From: Pseudomonas putida
Lineage (GTDB): Bacteria; Pseudomonadota; Gammaproteobacteria; Pseudomonadales; Pseudomonadaceae
DNA length: 64,000 bases
Reading direction: 5' to 3'
Assembly (NCBI RefSeq): GCF_001636055.1
Contig: NZ_CP011789.1
Coordinates: forward strand, 2,232,001 to 2,296,000
The notes below the pieces were generated by a model. The model ran no database searches and was not told the DNA's origin. It saw only the letters and a program-made list of their open reading frames with translations. Position numbers and translations under genes: made by a program. Of the stretch, positions 56,436 through 64,000 are shown one piece after another. Positions within the stretch are counted from its first letter, which is position 1; each line of letters begins with the position of its first letter.

Positions 56436-59400
56436 ATGACCCATCCCCCGCAACCCCAGCCGCTTGCCGCCGAACTGCCGGATCAATTCCCGCAAACCGA
56501 TGCCCTGCCCACGCTCGGCGCGTCGGCCCTTGCGCTGTTCGAGGCACAGTTGCCAGGCCTGCTGGCGCGTGCCCCCTACCTGTTGCAATTCATCGACGAC
56601 GAGGGCTCCGAGGAGCGTACGGTCACCCATGGCCACACCCTGAAGAGCCTGGTCGAGTCCGCACGCCTGGGGCAGACCACGGCTGATCTCTTCGACCCGG
56701 CACAGGCGGTGCTGTCGTCGAGCGCCAGTTCGCTGGCCGAAGCCGACCTGATTGCGGACGTGACCCTGGATCAGGTGCACGACGCCTTGAAGCTTATAGA
56801 CGCCAAGACGGTGCTCAGCCGCTTCGAGGTCGATGCGCAAACCTACTGGGAGGTTCCCGCGCAGCTGTCGTTGGCCCCTCGGCAACTGGCCATGGAGCAG
56901 CAGGTGCGCGCGAGCCTGGCGGATGATGTGCAACTGCTGGAGAGCGTCGGAACGCTCACTGCCCAAGCCAGGGCGCTGATCGAAGACATCGTCGCCCACC
57001 CCCGTTTCTCCGACCGCAGCGTGCCAAGAGGTGTCTATGACCTGACGGTGCGCACCGGTGGAAGCTCGAAGTCCTTCTCTTTGCCAGGCATGCTGGTCCT
57101 CAGCGAAATCCCGGCCGGCTACGACCCGGCACTGTCCTACGTTACCGAGCGGCAGGATCTGACCGGCGAAGCTGTGCTGTATTGCAGCGGGCACTTCGGT
57201 TTCATCCGTCGTCACGACAACCTCCAGGCCACCCTGGATGGGGTGCGCAAGGCATTGTTGGAGGATCGCGCCTGGGGCTTGGCCTTGTTGATGCGCCTGG
57301 CACCGGAGGCGCAGCAGGCGTTGCTGGAAGAATGGGAGCGCGAAGACGCAAGCTTCGAAGTGAGAGCGGGGGTGATCGAGGGCAATCCGTTCGAGCACCT
57401 GGCCAGACAGCAGTGCGAGGCGTGGCGCGCGAGCGCGACCTGCGAGCAGCCCGGTGTATGGGATGATCGTATCGGCCTGGATGTATCGCGTGCACGTTCA
57501 ACGCAGGTGTTGTTGGCGTTCGAGGCCGAACGCCAGTCGTTGCGGGCGCAACTACCGGATGGTCTGCGCAACCTTGGCCAAGCGCAGCAAGACATACTGG
57601 ATGGCCTGTTGCTGGACATTGCCCAGCAGCAGAGCCTCGCCGAGGACTATTGGCAGCAGTTACCCGCGTTCGAGGATTTCGCCCGTGATCGGATTCGCAC
57701 CGAATTGCGCAAGGACGGGCAGGATTTGGACCCCCGTGCTGTCACCGTCGAGATCGACGTCGTCGAATACAGCCCCGAATTGCCAGAGTCGGAACTTGCG
57801 CCGGGCGTCACTCCTGATCCTGGACAGGCGCAAAGCGTGCAGAGCGAGTGCTCGTTGCTCGAATACATCGCCATGCGCATGGATGCCAGGGCCGACGCCA
57901 GTTGGACGGTCGAATTCAGTGGCGTTACTCAGGCTCAGTCACGCTATCTTTCCAGTACTCGGCTGGGCAGCCTGATCCAGCGGCTGGACCTGCAGGCGCA
58001 CTATCTACAAGCAATCAGCGACGCGTTGAAGACACCTTCCGATGGCGAAACCAAGGGCCTGCACCAGCGGCGCCACGATGCTGCGACAAGCCTGTTCGAG
58101 AAACGTCTGCGGCTCGATGCGTTCCTGGCGCATGCTACCGGTGACCTTGACGATTCCGGGTATCAGGCTGTCCAGGACATTCTGGATCATCCATCGCCGG
58201 ACCAGCGGCCAATACGCGAAGGGCAGCGTGCCGAGTTGCAGCTGCTCACGCTGGGTGGCAACTCCCTGCGTGACGTGCTGATCTTCCATGAAGTCGGTGA
58301 GTCGTCACTGATCTGCTATACACCCGGCCATCCATCTGGCAAGCCGTTCAGGCGCCACAGCTCTCGCAGGGCTCTGCGCAGCGTGCTGGCCCAAGAGCTC
58401 GAGGGTCTGCAACGGACGTCGCCGTGGCCTGCAAGCACTGAATACTGGGTGTCGCGGTTCGGCCGTCATCAGCTCGGGACCGCCTTGCCTCTGTTGCTCC
58501 GCATCGCTGATGGCAAGGCCGGTGCAGAGCTGGCGACGCAAACCCTCAACCAACCGATAGGCAAGGCAATTTTCAATTATCGCATCGCTTATCTGGTGGC
58601 CGAAGGTAACAGCCTGGCGGTTTCCGATGCCGAGTTGCGGCTGGAGCGAGGCCTGGATATCGCCGTCACCGTGTTCCGCGTGCTGAGCGCGCTGATTCCC
58701 GCGCGGGTCATGACCGTGCTCGACCTGGCAGAGCTTGGTTATTACATGTTCAACAGCTATGCGGCGCTGGCCAGCGGGCAGCGCGAGCAGGCCGGAACCT
58801 ATGCCCTCGAGGCCTTGACCAGCCTGAGCGGCCTGGCTAACGCAAAGTTCTACCGGTTCAGGGCTCCCGCTGCTTCGGGAGTGCCGCTGCGACTGGTGGG
58901 CGGCAGCGGTTTACGGTCGGTCGTCGCGATCGACGAAGTGCCCAAGCCTCAGGGCGCGCTCTTTGTCATTTCTCACGGCCTGCGCAAGGGGTTACTGGTC
59001 TTCGATGGCCGGTTGAACGTGTCTTTGCAGGGCCGTTACTACCCCGTCTACGAAGTGCGTGACCCGCTGCAACGCACTTCGACTTTTTATATCGGGTCAG
59101 GCGACGGGGTTCAAAGCCGCTCGTTGTTTTCCAATCCCGATCCAAGAATCGAACGTGATCCACGTACAGGCGACTGGCTGATCGTGCGCCGCCCGGGGCT
59201 GCTGGGCGGAATGGATCAACCGCTGCCGGTCCGGCCAATGCCGGTGAAGGTGATGCGCGGGGTCCGAGAAAGCGCCAATAGCAGTGGCAGGACTTTCCGC
59301 ATCATGGACGGCGCCCAGGAGGTGGAGGTGATGTTCGATCTGGATTATTGCTGCTGGTACTCATCTTCCAAAGGTCGTTATTACCGGCGGGATGAGCAGA

Positions 59401-60377
59401 CGAATACCTATCTGGGCGCCGTTGACCCTGGCGCTACGGCTTCTCGATTGGAGCGCCAGCAAGCGCGCCTGGAACTGGAGTGTCTCCAGCGGCCGGTGTT
59501 ACCAGAGCTGCCGCCGAGCAGTGGGCTGGAGCTGCTCCCGAAGGTTATCCACCAGATCTGGATCGGCAGCGCAGACAGTCTGATTGCGTCTCACGACTCC
59601 ACGCTCAAGGGCAACATCGAGATGGCACGGGCTGGCGGTTATCAGTTGCATCTGCATTTTCTAGGCCGCAGTGGATGGGGGGTGAACAATGCGTTGCAGC
59701 TGCGCAAGCTACGCTCGCGCTACCCAGGAGCAACCTGCACGTCCTTGAAGGGAGACGCGTTCTTCAAGGATTTCGAGGAGGGTCCGCAGGGTGAGGTGTT
59801 CAAGTTCTTCCTGCGGCCGGAAACCCGCAACTATGCGGCGGCCTGCGACGCCTTGCGCTACAAGTTGATAGATGAGTTGGGCGGGGTGTACATGGACATG
59901 GACGATGTGCTGCTCCGCCCGCTGCCTCAGTTGACATTGCGCCCTGGGCAACTGGCGGTGGGCGGGGTGGTGAGCAACGCGACCCTGATGCTCAACGGCC
60001 CCAACAACAGTCATTTCGCCTCGCTCAAGGGCAACCCATTGCTCGATGCGGTGTTGCGGGAAATGTCCCAGCGTTTCAGCGCTAGCCGCAAGCTTGGGCA
60101 TCGTCCGAAGTTTTCCGATCCTGGTTTCACCGAGTACATGCGTGAGGTATCCCAGGTGACTGGCCCTGGTCTGCTCAATACGATGCGGCACAGCGCCAGC
60201 GCGATCGAGAAGGCCTTGACCGAGGCGAAGCTGTATATCTTCCACTCGCAGGACAACGGCGTACGTCCCGAGCGCGCGGTATTTGAATGGGTGAAGCGCG
60301 TTTCCGCGCTGCTGACGCCACTGGAAGACTACATCAATGTCGGTAACGCCCACAGCTGGAAGACGGGGCGCCGTTGA
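56436..60377 (+). CDS. Toxin-like protein with C-terminal GT-A glycosyltransferase
   Basis: A 1313-residue protein without a signal peptide. Residues about 100-720 resemble the DUF6543 (dermonecrotic-toxin-like) proteins of Pseudomonas. A hydrophobic stretch follows (about 740-790). From residue 1034 to the end is a glycosyltransferase of the OCH1/large clostridial toxin kind: LPKVIHQIWIGS (Trp1042), then Asp1138, Arg1141, Tyr1152, Asp1154 and Asp1156 in ACDALRYKLIDELGGVYMDMDD. These five residues have the same spacing as TcdB Asp270, Arg273, Tyr284, Asp286 and Asp288. It probably glycosylates a host protein with a UDP-sugar; this is inferred. The start is ATG 56436; a GTG at 56397 lies upstream. 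No immunity or secretion gene is adjacent. Confidence 0.85.
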   Translation: MTHPPQPQPLAAELPDQFPQTDALPTLGASALALFEAQLPGLLARAPYLLQFIDDEGSEERTVTHGHTLKSLVESARLGQTTADLFDPAQAVLSSSASSLAEADLIADVTLDQVHDALKLIDAKTVLSRFEVDAQTYWEVPAQLSLAPRQLAMEQQVRASLADDVQLLESVGTLTAQARALIEDIVAHPRFSDRSVPRGVYDLTVRTGGSSKSFSLPGMLVLSEIPAGYDPALSYVTERQDLTGEAVLYCSGHFGFIRRHDNLQATLDGVRKALLEDRAWGLALLMRLAPEAQQALLEEWEREDASFEVRAGVIEGNPFEHLARQQCEAWRASATCEQPGVWDDRIGLDVSRARSTQVLLAFEAERQSLRAQLPDGLRNLGQAQQDILDGLLLDIAQQQSLAEDYWQQLPAFEDFARDRIRTELRKDGQDLDPRAVTVEIDVVEYSPELPESELAPGVTPDPGQAQSVQSECSLLEYIAMRMDARADASWTVEFSGVTQAQSRYLSSTRLGSLIQRLDLQAHYLQAISDALKTPSDGETKGLHQRRHDAATSLFEKRLRLDAFLAHATGDLDDSGYQAVQDILDHPSPDQRPIREGQRAELQLLTLGGNSLRDVLIFHEVGESSLICYTPGHPSGKPFRRHSSRRALRSVLAQELEGLQRTSPWPASTEYWVSRFGRHQLGTALPLLLRIADGKAGAELATQTLNQPIGKAIFNYRIAYLVAEGNSLAVSDAELRLERGLDIAVTVFRVLSALIPARVMTVLDLAELGYYMFNSYAALASGQREQAGTYALEALTSLSGLANAKFYRFRAPAASGVPLRLVGGSGLRSVVAIDEVPKPQGALFVISHGLRKGLLVFDGRLNVSLQGRYYPVYEVRDPLQRTSTFYIGSGDGVQSRSLFSNPDPRIERDPRTGDWLIVRRPGLLGGMDQPLPVRPMPVKVMRGVRESANSSGRTFRIMDGAQEVEVMFDLDYCCWYSSSKGRYYRRDEQTNTYLGAVDPGATASRLERQQARLELECLQRPVLPELPPSSGLELLPKVIHQIWIGSADSLIASHDSTLKGNIEMARAGGYQLHLHFLGRSGWGVNNALQLRKLRSRYPGATCTSLKGDAFFKDFEEGPQGEVFKFFLRPETRNYAAACDALRYKLIDELGGVYMDMDDVLLRPLPQLTLRPGQLAVGGVVSNATLMLNGPNNSHFASLKGNPLLDAVLREMSQRFSASRKLGHRPKFSDPGFTEYMREVSQVTGPGLLNTMRHSASAIEKALTEAKLYIFHSQDNGVRPERAVFEWVKRVSALLTPLEDYINVGNAHSWKTGRR

Positions 60378-60411
60378 CCTGCTAACGTGCGGGCTTTTCG
60401 GGGGGCTATAG

Positions 60412-61311
60412 ATGTTCGATGGACTTTCCGGCTCCACCGCCGCGCCCCTGCAAAGTCTGCACCTGCCCTGGTTGGCGCACGCCGGTGTGGCGTGCGCGGT
60501 GTTGCGTCTGGACCTGATCGACCCACTGGTCAGTGGCAACAAGTGGTTCAAGCTGCAGCATCACCTGCGTGCTGCCCGGAAGGCCAACGCACCTGGCCTG
60601 ATCAGTCTGGGCGGCAACCATTCCAATCATTTGCACGCCTTGGCCGCTGCGGGCAGGCGCTTCGGCTTCGCCACCGTCGGGTTGTTGCGAGGCCAGCGGC
60701 AAGACACCCCGACCGTCCGTGATCTGGAAGCGCTGGGCATGACCTTGCACTGGTTGGGCTACGGTGGTTATCGGGCGCGCCACGCGCCAGGCTTCTGGCA
60801 ACCCTGGCAGGCGCGTTATCCCGGCTGGCATTGCATCCCCGAAGGTGGGGGCAGTGTGGAAGGTGCCTTGGGATGTGGGCAGATCGTCGAGCAGGCACAA
60901 GCGCAATTGGCGTCGATCGGTTGGGATGATTACCACGCCTGGTGGCTGGCGGTGGGCACCGGCACCACGCTGGCAGGCCTGGTACTGGCCGAGCAGGGCG
61001 CGCATCCGGTGCATGGCGCCTTGGCGGTGCCGCGCGATCATGGTGTGGAGCAGGGCATTGCGCAACTGGTGGGTACAGCGGGCTATTGCCTGCACGACGC
61101 CTGCCGCGGCGGATTCGCCCGGCGCGATGACGCGTTGCTGGCATTCATCGCAGACAGCGAGCGGTACAGCGGTCTGCCACTCGAAGCGCTCTACACAGGG
61201 AAGGCGCTGTGGGCGCTGCGTGAGCAGGTCGAGGCCGGGCGATTTTCACCCGGCACCCGCCTGATCTTCGTTCATACCGGTGGCCTGCAGGGGCGGCGCG
61301 GCTACTTGTAA
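60412..61311 (+). CDS. ACC deaminase/D-cysteine desulfhydrase family PLP enzyme
   Basis: A 299-residue fold-type II PLP enzyme. Lys44 in SGNKWFKLQHH is the PLP lysine, GGNHSNHLHALAAAG the substrate loop, and GTGTTLAGLVL the phosphate-binding loop. Members include 1-aminocyclopropane-1-carboxylate deaminase and D-cysteine desulfhydrase. The length (299 rather than about 338) and the GGNHSNHL loop suggest the desulfhydrase-like branch, not true ACC deaminase; assay is needed to decide. It lies 34 bp after the toxin-like gene and overlaps the convergent cytochrome gene by 10 bp. Confidence 0.83.
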   Translation: MFDGLSGSTAAPLQSLHLPWLAHAGVACAVLRLDLIDPLVSGNKWFKLQHHLRAARKANAPGLISLGGNHSNHLHALAAAGRRFGFATVGLLRGQRQDTPTVRDLEALGMTLHWLGYGGYRARHAPGFWQPWQARYPGWHCIPEGGGSVEGALGCGQIVEQAQAQLASIGWDDYHAWWLAVGTGTTLAGLVLAEQGAHPVHGALAVPRDHGVEQGIAQLVGTAGYCLHDACRGGFARRDDALLAFIADSERYSGLPLEALYTGKALWALREQVEAGRFSPGTRLIFVHTGGLQGRRGYL

Positions 61312-61847
61312 GGCAGCATGCGCAGCAGTGTGTTGTCCCGGCGTACGTAGTGGTGGTACAGCCCGGCAACGGCATGCAGCCCGATCAGCCAGTAGCCCCA
61401 GGTGCCGATGCGTTCATGCCAGCCCTTGATGAACTTTGCCTGGTCCGGATCCTGGCCGATCAGTGCAGGCAGCTCCAGCCCAAAGAATGGTATCGGCTTG
61501 CCCGCAGCGCTGAGGATCAGCCAGCCGGCCAGTGGCATGCCGATCATCAGCAGGTACAACAGCACGTGGACCAGATGGGAGAGGCCGGTCTGCCAGGCGG
61601 GTGGCTTGGGCACGATAGGCGGTGTCGGGCGTGCCAGGCGCATGGCCAGGCGCAGCCATACCAGCACGAACACGGTGAGCCCGAGCATGAAGTGCAGGCT
61701 CTTCATGAGGTCGCGCTCGGCGCTGTCCTTGGGGAACAAGCCGCGCAGCTCGATGCAGGCATAGACGGCGGCGAGCAGCACCAGCATCAGCCAGTGCAAG
61801 GTGATGGACAGGCGCGCATAGTGTGGCGCGGGAGTGGATGAAACCAT
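61302..61847 (-). CDS. Cytochrome b561-family membrane protein
   Basis: A 181-residue four-helix membrane protein of the YodB/CybB type. Conserved histidines for two b hemes are in SITLHWLML, MKSLHFMLGL, LSHLVHVLLY and LIGLHAVAGLYHHYVRRD. These proteins oxidise ubiquinol and pass electrons to acceptors such as superoxide. Its 3' end overlaps the end of the convergent deaminase gene. Confidence 0.9.
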   Translation of the reverse strand: MVSSTPAPHYARLSITLHWLMLVLLAAVYACIELRGLFPKDSAERDLMKSLHFMLGLTVFVLVWLRLAMRLARPTPPIVPKPPAWQTGLSHLVHVLLYLLMIGMPLAGWLILSAAGKPIPFFGLELPALIGQDPDQAKFIKGWHERIGTWGYWLIGLHAVAGLYHHYVRRDNTLLRMLPYK

Positions 61848-61998
61848 GGTCGGTCCTCGTCATCAGGTTGGATGGGCGCTCTTGCTGGCGCCTGATGTGG
61901 ACTTTAGCGCGTCGATTGGTAATTTTTCGTTGTTTCAGGTCGGTTGTTTCGTTGATTTTTGGGCTCGGAACGGCATTTTCTCCAGCACTGGTCCTAGG

Positions 61999-62943
61999 TC
62001 ATCCCGGTAAGTGTGGCCAGCTGTCACTCACCAGAAACACTCGCTCCGCCTCTTGCCAGGCGCCTTCACCATCCTCCTCCAACCTCACCAGCAATTGTGC
62101 CGCGGCTCCTTCCTCCAGGCGCCACAGCCAGGCTGCAAAACCCGCCGCCCCCCAGCGATCCCCAGCCTCGACCCGTGCAGGTGCCAGCCAGGCATGGCGT
62201 TGCAGCGGTTGCCAGAGTGCCGTTGGGTGAGCGCTGGCATATTGCGCCCACTCGCGTCGATGCAGCCAGCGCCCGCGCAGGTGCGCAGGGTTTGCCCCGA
62301 AGGGTGAGGCGAGTTGCCCTGGCCATGGATGGAAAAGATAGCCACCCAGCCACAGGTGCGACTGCACATCGCCCACCTGCAGTTGATTCAGGACTTCCCG
62401 GCTTTCGGCCCGAGCCGAGATCGGCAACTGATGTGCGACCAGGTGCGCCAGCTTGCTGCCCAGGCGGTCGTGACAGCCTGGCCCCAGCCACTGCGCCGGG
62501 TCGTGGGCATCAGCCTGATCCGGCCCGAGGTAAAGCTTGATCGCCAGTTCCAGGTGGTGGTCACCCGTGCGATCGCGCAGCAGGACATCCAGCTCACCCA
62601 AGGTTTGCCCGCCTTGGCGGATCGCCAGGTTGGCGGCCAGCAGCTCGACACCGGGTGCCTGTTGCAGGGCGAACTGCCAGAGGCTTTCGTAGTACAGCCC
62701 CAACCGCCGGCTGGTGAGGCGCGCCAGCCACGTCTGCAAGGGCTGCGCATCATGGTCCAGAGCCAGCAGCCAGTCGTGTAACCGCCCCGGATCGTCCGCC
62801 CAGCCGCTGGCCGCCAGCGGATGGCGTTGCGGGCAGGGCGGTTCGCTCAGCAGCGGCGGCGACAGCAGCGTCCACGCCAGATCACGCACGGCAGGGTGGC
62901 GGAGCTGGCGGGGCAGGGCGTGGAGGTCGGTGAAGGGTGTCAT
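61999..62943 (-). CDS. DUF1853 protein
   Basis: A 314-residue protein of the DUF1853 family, starting MTPFTDLHALPRQLRHPAVR. The segment NLAIRQGGQTLGELDVLLRD followed by HLELAIKLYLG has the layout of a PD-(D/E)XK nuclease core (E-x-D, then E-x-K), a known feature of this family, though no activity has been shown. The frame is open to 63363, but that part overlaps nadK on the other strand; the ATG at 62943 is taken. It is divergent from nadK across 88 bp. Confidence 0.83.
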   Translation of the reverse strand: MTPFTDLHALPRQLRHPAVRDLAWTLLSPPLLSEPPCPQRHPLAASGWADDPGRLHDWLLALDHDAQPLQTWLARLTSRRLGLYYESLWQFALQQAPGVELLAANLAIRQGGQTLGELDVLLRDRTGDHHLELAIKLYLGPDQADAHDPAQWLGPGCHDRLGSKLAHLVAHQLPISARAESREVLNQLQVGDVQSHLWLGGYLFHPWPGQLASPFGANPAHLRGRWLHRREWAQYASAHPTALWQPLQRHAWLAPARVEAGDRWGAAGFAAWLWRLEEGAAAQLLVRLEEDGEGAWQEAERVFLVSDSWPHLPG

Positions 62944-63031
62944 CCTGCGAGCATAGCCGGTTTGCCGCTGGCCGGTCGTTTCGCCCATAATCCAGGCATT
63001 GTCACCCGCCGCAGAGCCTTGCAGGAGCCCC

Positions 63032-63922
63032 ATGGAGCAATTTCGCAATATCGGTATCATCGGACGCCTCGGCAGCTCGCAGGTGCTCGACACCATTCGC
63101 CGACTGAAGAAGTTCCTGCTCGAGCGCCACCTGCACGTGATCCTCGAGGACACTATCGCCGAAGTGCTGCCGGGCCACGGCCTGCAGACCTCCACGCGCA
63201 AGCTGCTGGGCGAGGTCTGTGACCTGGTCATCGTCGTCGGTGGCGACGGCAGTTTGTTGGGCGCCGCTCGAGCGCTGGCCCGGCATAACATCCCGGTGCT
63301 GGGCATCAACCGCGGCAACCTCGGCTTTCTCACCGACATTCGCCCCGACGAGCTGGAAACCAAGGTCGCCGAGGTGCTCGACGGCCACTACCTGGTCGAG
63401 AACCGCTTCCTGCTGCAGGCCGAGGTTCGCCGCCACAACGAGGCCATTGGCCAGGGCGACGCGCTCAACGATGTGGTGCTGCACCCGGGCAAGTCGACGC
63501 GGATGATCGAGTTCGAGATCTACATCGACGGCCAGTTCGTCTGCAGCCAGAAGGCCGACGGCCTGATCGTCGCCACGCCCACGGGCTCCACCGCCTATGC
63601 GCTGTCTGCCGGCGGCCCGATCATGCACCCCAAGCTCGATGCCATCGTCATCGTGCCGATGTACCCGCACACCCTGTCTGGCCGGCCGATCGTGGTCGAT
63701 GGCAACAGCGAGCTGAAGATCGTCGTCGCCAAGGACCTGCAGATCTACCCACAGGTCTCCTGCGATGGGCAGAACCACTTCACCTGCGCTCCAGGCGACA
63801 CCATCACGGTGAGCAAGAAGCCGCAGAAGCTGCGCCTGATCCATCCACTGGATCATAACTACTACGAAGTCTGCCGCACCAAGCTTGGCTGGGGCAGTCG
63901 CCTGGGGGGCAGGGACGACTGA
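63032..63922 (+). CDS. nadK: NAD kinase
   Basis: A 296-residue kinase that makes NADP from NAD. The GGDGS motif (Asp72) in VVGGDGSLLGAARAL, the NRGNLGFLTD loop and TPTGSTAYALSAGGP are diagnostic. The GCAGGAG site before the ATG at 63032 fixes the start; the open frame begins earlier at 62999. The stop overlaps the next start (TGATG), so a downstream metallophosphoesterase is coupled to it. Confidence 0.97.
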   Translation: MEQFRNIGIIGRLGSSQVLDTIRRLKKFLLERHLHVILEDTIAEVLPGHGLQTSTRKLLGEVCDLVIVVGGDGSLLGAARALARHNIPVLGINRGNLGFLTDIRPDELETKVAEVLDGHYLVENRFLLQAEVRRHNEAIGQGDALNDVVLHPGKSTRMIEFEIYIDGQFVCSQKADGLIVATPTGSTAYALSAGGPIMHPKLDAIVIVPMYPHTLSGRPIVVDGNSELKIVVAKDLQIYPQVSCDGQNHFTCAPGDTITVSKKPQKLRLIHPLDHNYYEVCRTKLGWGSRLGGRDD

Positions 63923-64000
63923 TGCTCGATCCGGCACGCAGTTTCGACATCATCGGCGACGTTCACGGTTGTGCGTTGACCCTCGAACGCCTGCTCGACA
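63922..64000 (+). CDS. Metallophosphoesterase, N-terminal fragment
   Basis: Only the first 26 codons are in the window. MLDPARSFDIIGDVHGCALT carries the GDVHG metal-binding motif of calcineurin-like phosphoesterases (bis(5'-nucleosyl)-tetraphosphatase or PrpE-like). The ATG overlaps the nadK stop by one base. Substrate cannot be judged from the fragment. Confidence 0.8.
   Translation, partial: MLDPARSFDIIGDVHGCALTLERLLD

Noticed and set aside
62944..63363. An upstream extension of the DUF1853 frame
   Set aside because: This part lies opposite the nadK coding region and shows no homology; the family N-terminus begins at 62943.

Overview
The window is a stretch of chromosome from a Pseudomonas of the P. 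putida group. The basis is gene order (sppA/maf, rpmF-plsX-fabD-fabG-acpP-fabF-pabC-mltG-tmk-holB-tatD, leuC-leuD-leuB-asd-fimV-truA-trpF-accD-folC-purF-metZ), high-GC codon use, and an inverted pair of the roughly 35-bp REP sequence typical of P. putida (33704-33798). Nearly all of it is core genome. No insertion sequence, prophage, integrase or CRISPR array is visible.

Layout. 1-1027: the end of sppA converges on a Maf-like pyrophosphatase. 1123-10994: a long rightward block links ribosome assembly (yceD, rpmF), fatty-acid synthesis (plsX, fabD, fabG, acpP, fabF), folate (pabC), peptidoglycan (mltG), DNA precursors and replication (tmk, holB), and tatD. The pilZ gene that separates holB from tatD in P. 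aeruginosa is missing. 11013-11132: a leftward small RNA matching RgsA in position, length and terminator. 11563-14539: a TetR regulator, a stand-alone MoaA-type radical SAM enzyme, a DUF4823 lipoprotein and a DUF1285 protein. 14619-22532: tRNA-Asn, an aromatic aminotransferase, uvrB, an EmrAB-type efflux pair and gltX. 22768-23497: three tRNA-Ala(GGC)/tRNA-Glu(TTC) pairs behind a strong promoter. 23618-27158: a TetR regulator behind its own palindrome, a hydrolase, a thioesterase, dusC, and an Hsp20 gene with a sigma-32 promoter. 27243-31479: a five-PAS GGDEF/EAL protein and a LysR regulator divergent from leuC.

31611-49805 is a biosynthetic block: leucine (leuC, leuD, leuB), aspartate semialdehyde (asd and a paralogue without the catalytic Cys), fimV, truA, trpF, accD, folC, an SPOR protein, cvpA, purF, metZ and an SDR enzyme. 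49974-50597 holds tRNA-Val and three tRNA-Asp copies. 50855-56349 holds a DUF2242 lipoprotein, a 28-residue ORF whose stop interlocks with a convergent AraC-type regulator, a membrane-anchored nitrilase-fold protein lacking its catalytic Cys, and fadH.

The most unusual gene is at 56436-60377. It encodes a 1313-residue protein that resembles the Pseudomonas dermonecrotic-toxin-like (DUF6543) family and ends in a GT-A glycosyltransferase. Its D-x2-R-x10-Y-x-D-x-D residues are spaced as in the large clostridial glucosylating toxins. It stands alone, with no visible secretion or immunity partner. The window closes with a PLP-dependent deaminase/desulfhydrase, a cytochrome b561, a DUF1853 protein, nadK and the start of a metallophosphoesterase gene.
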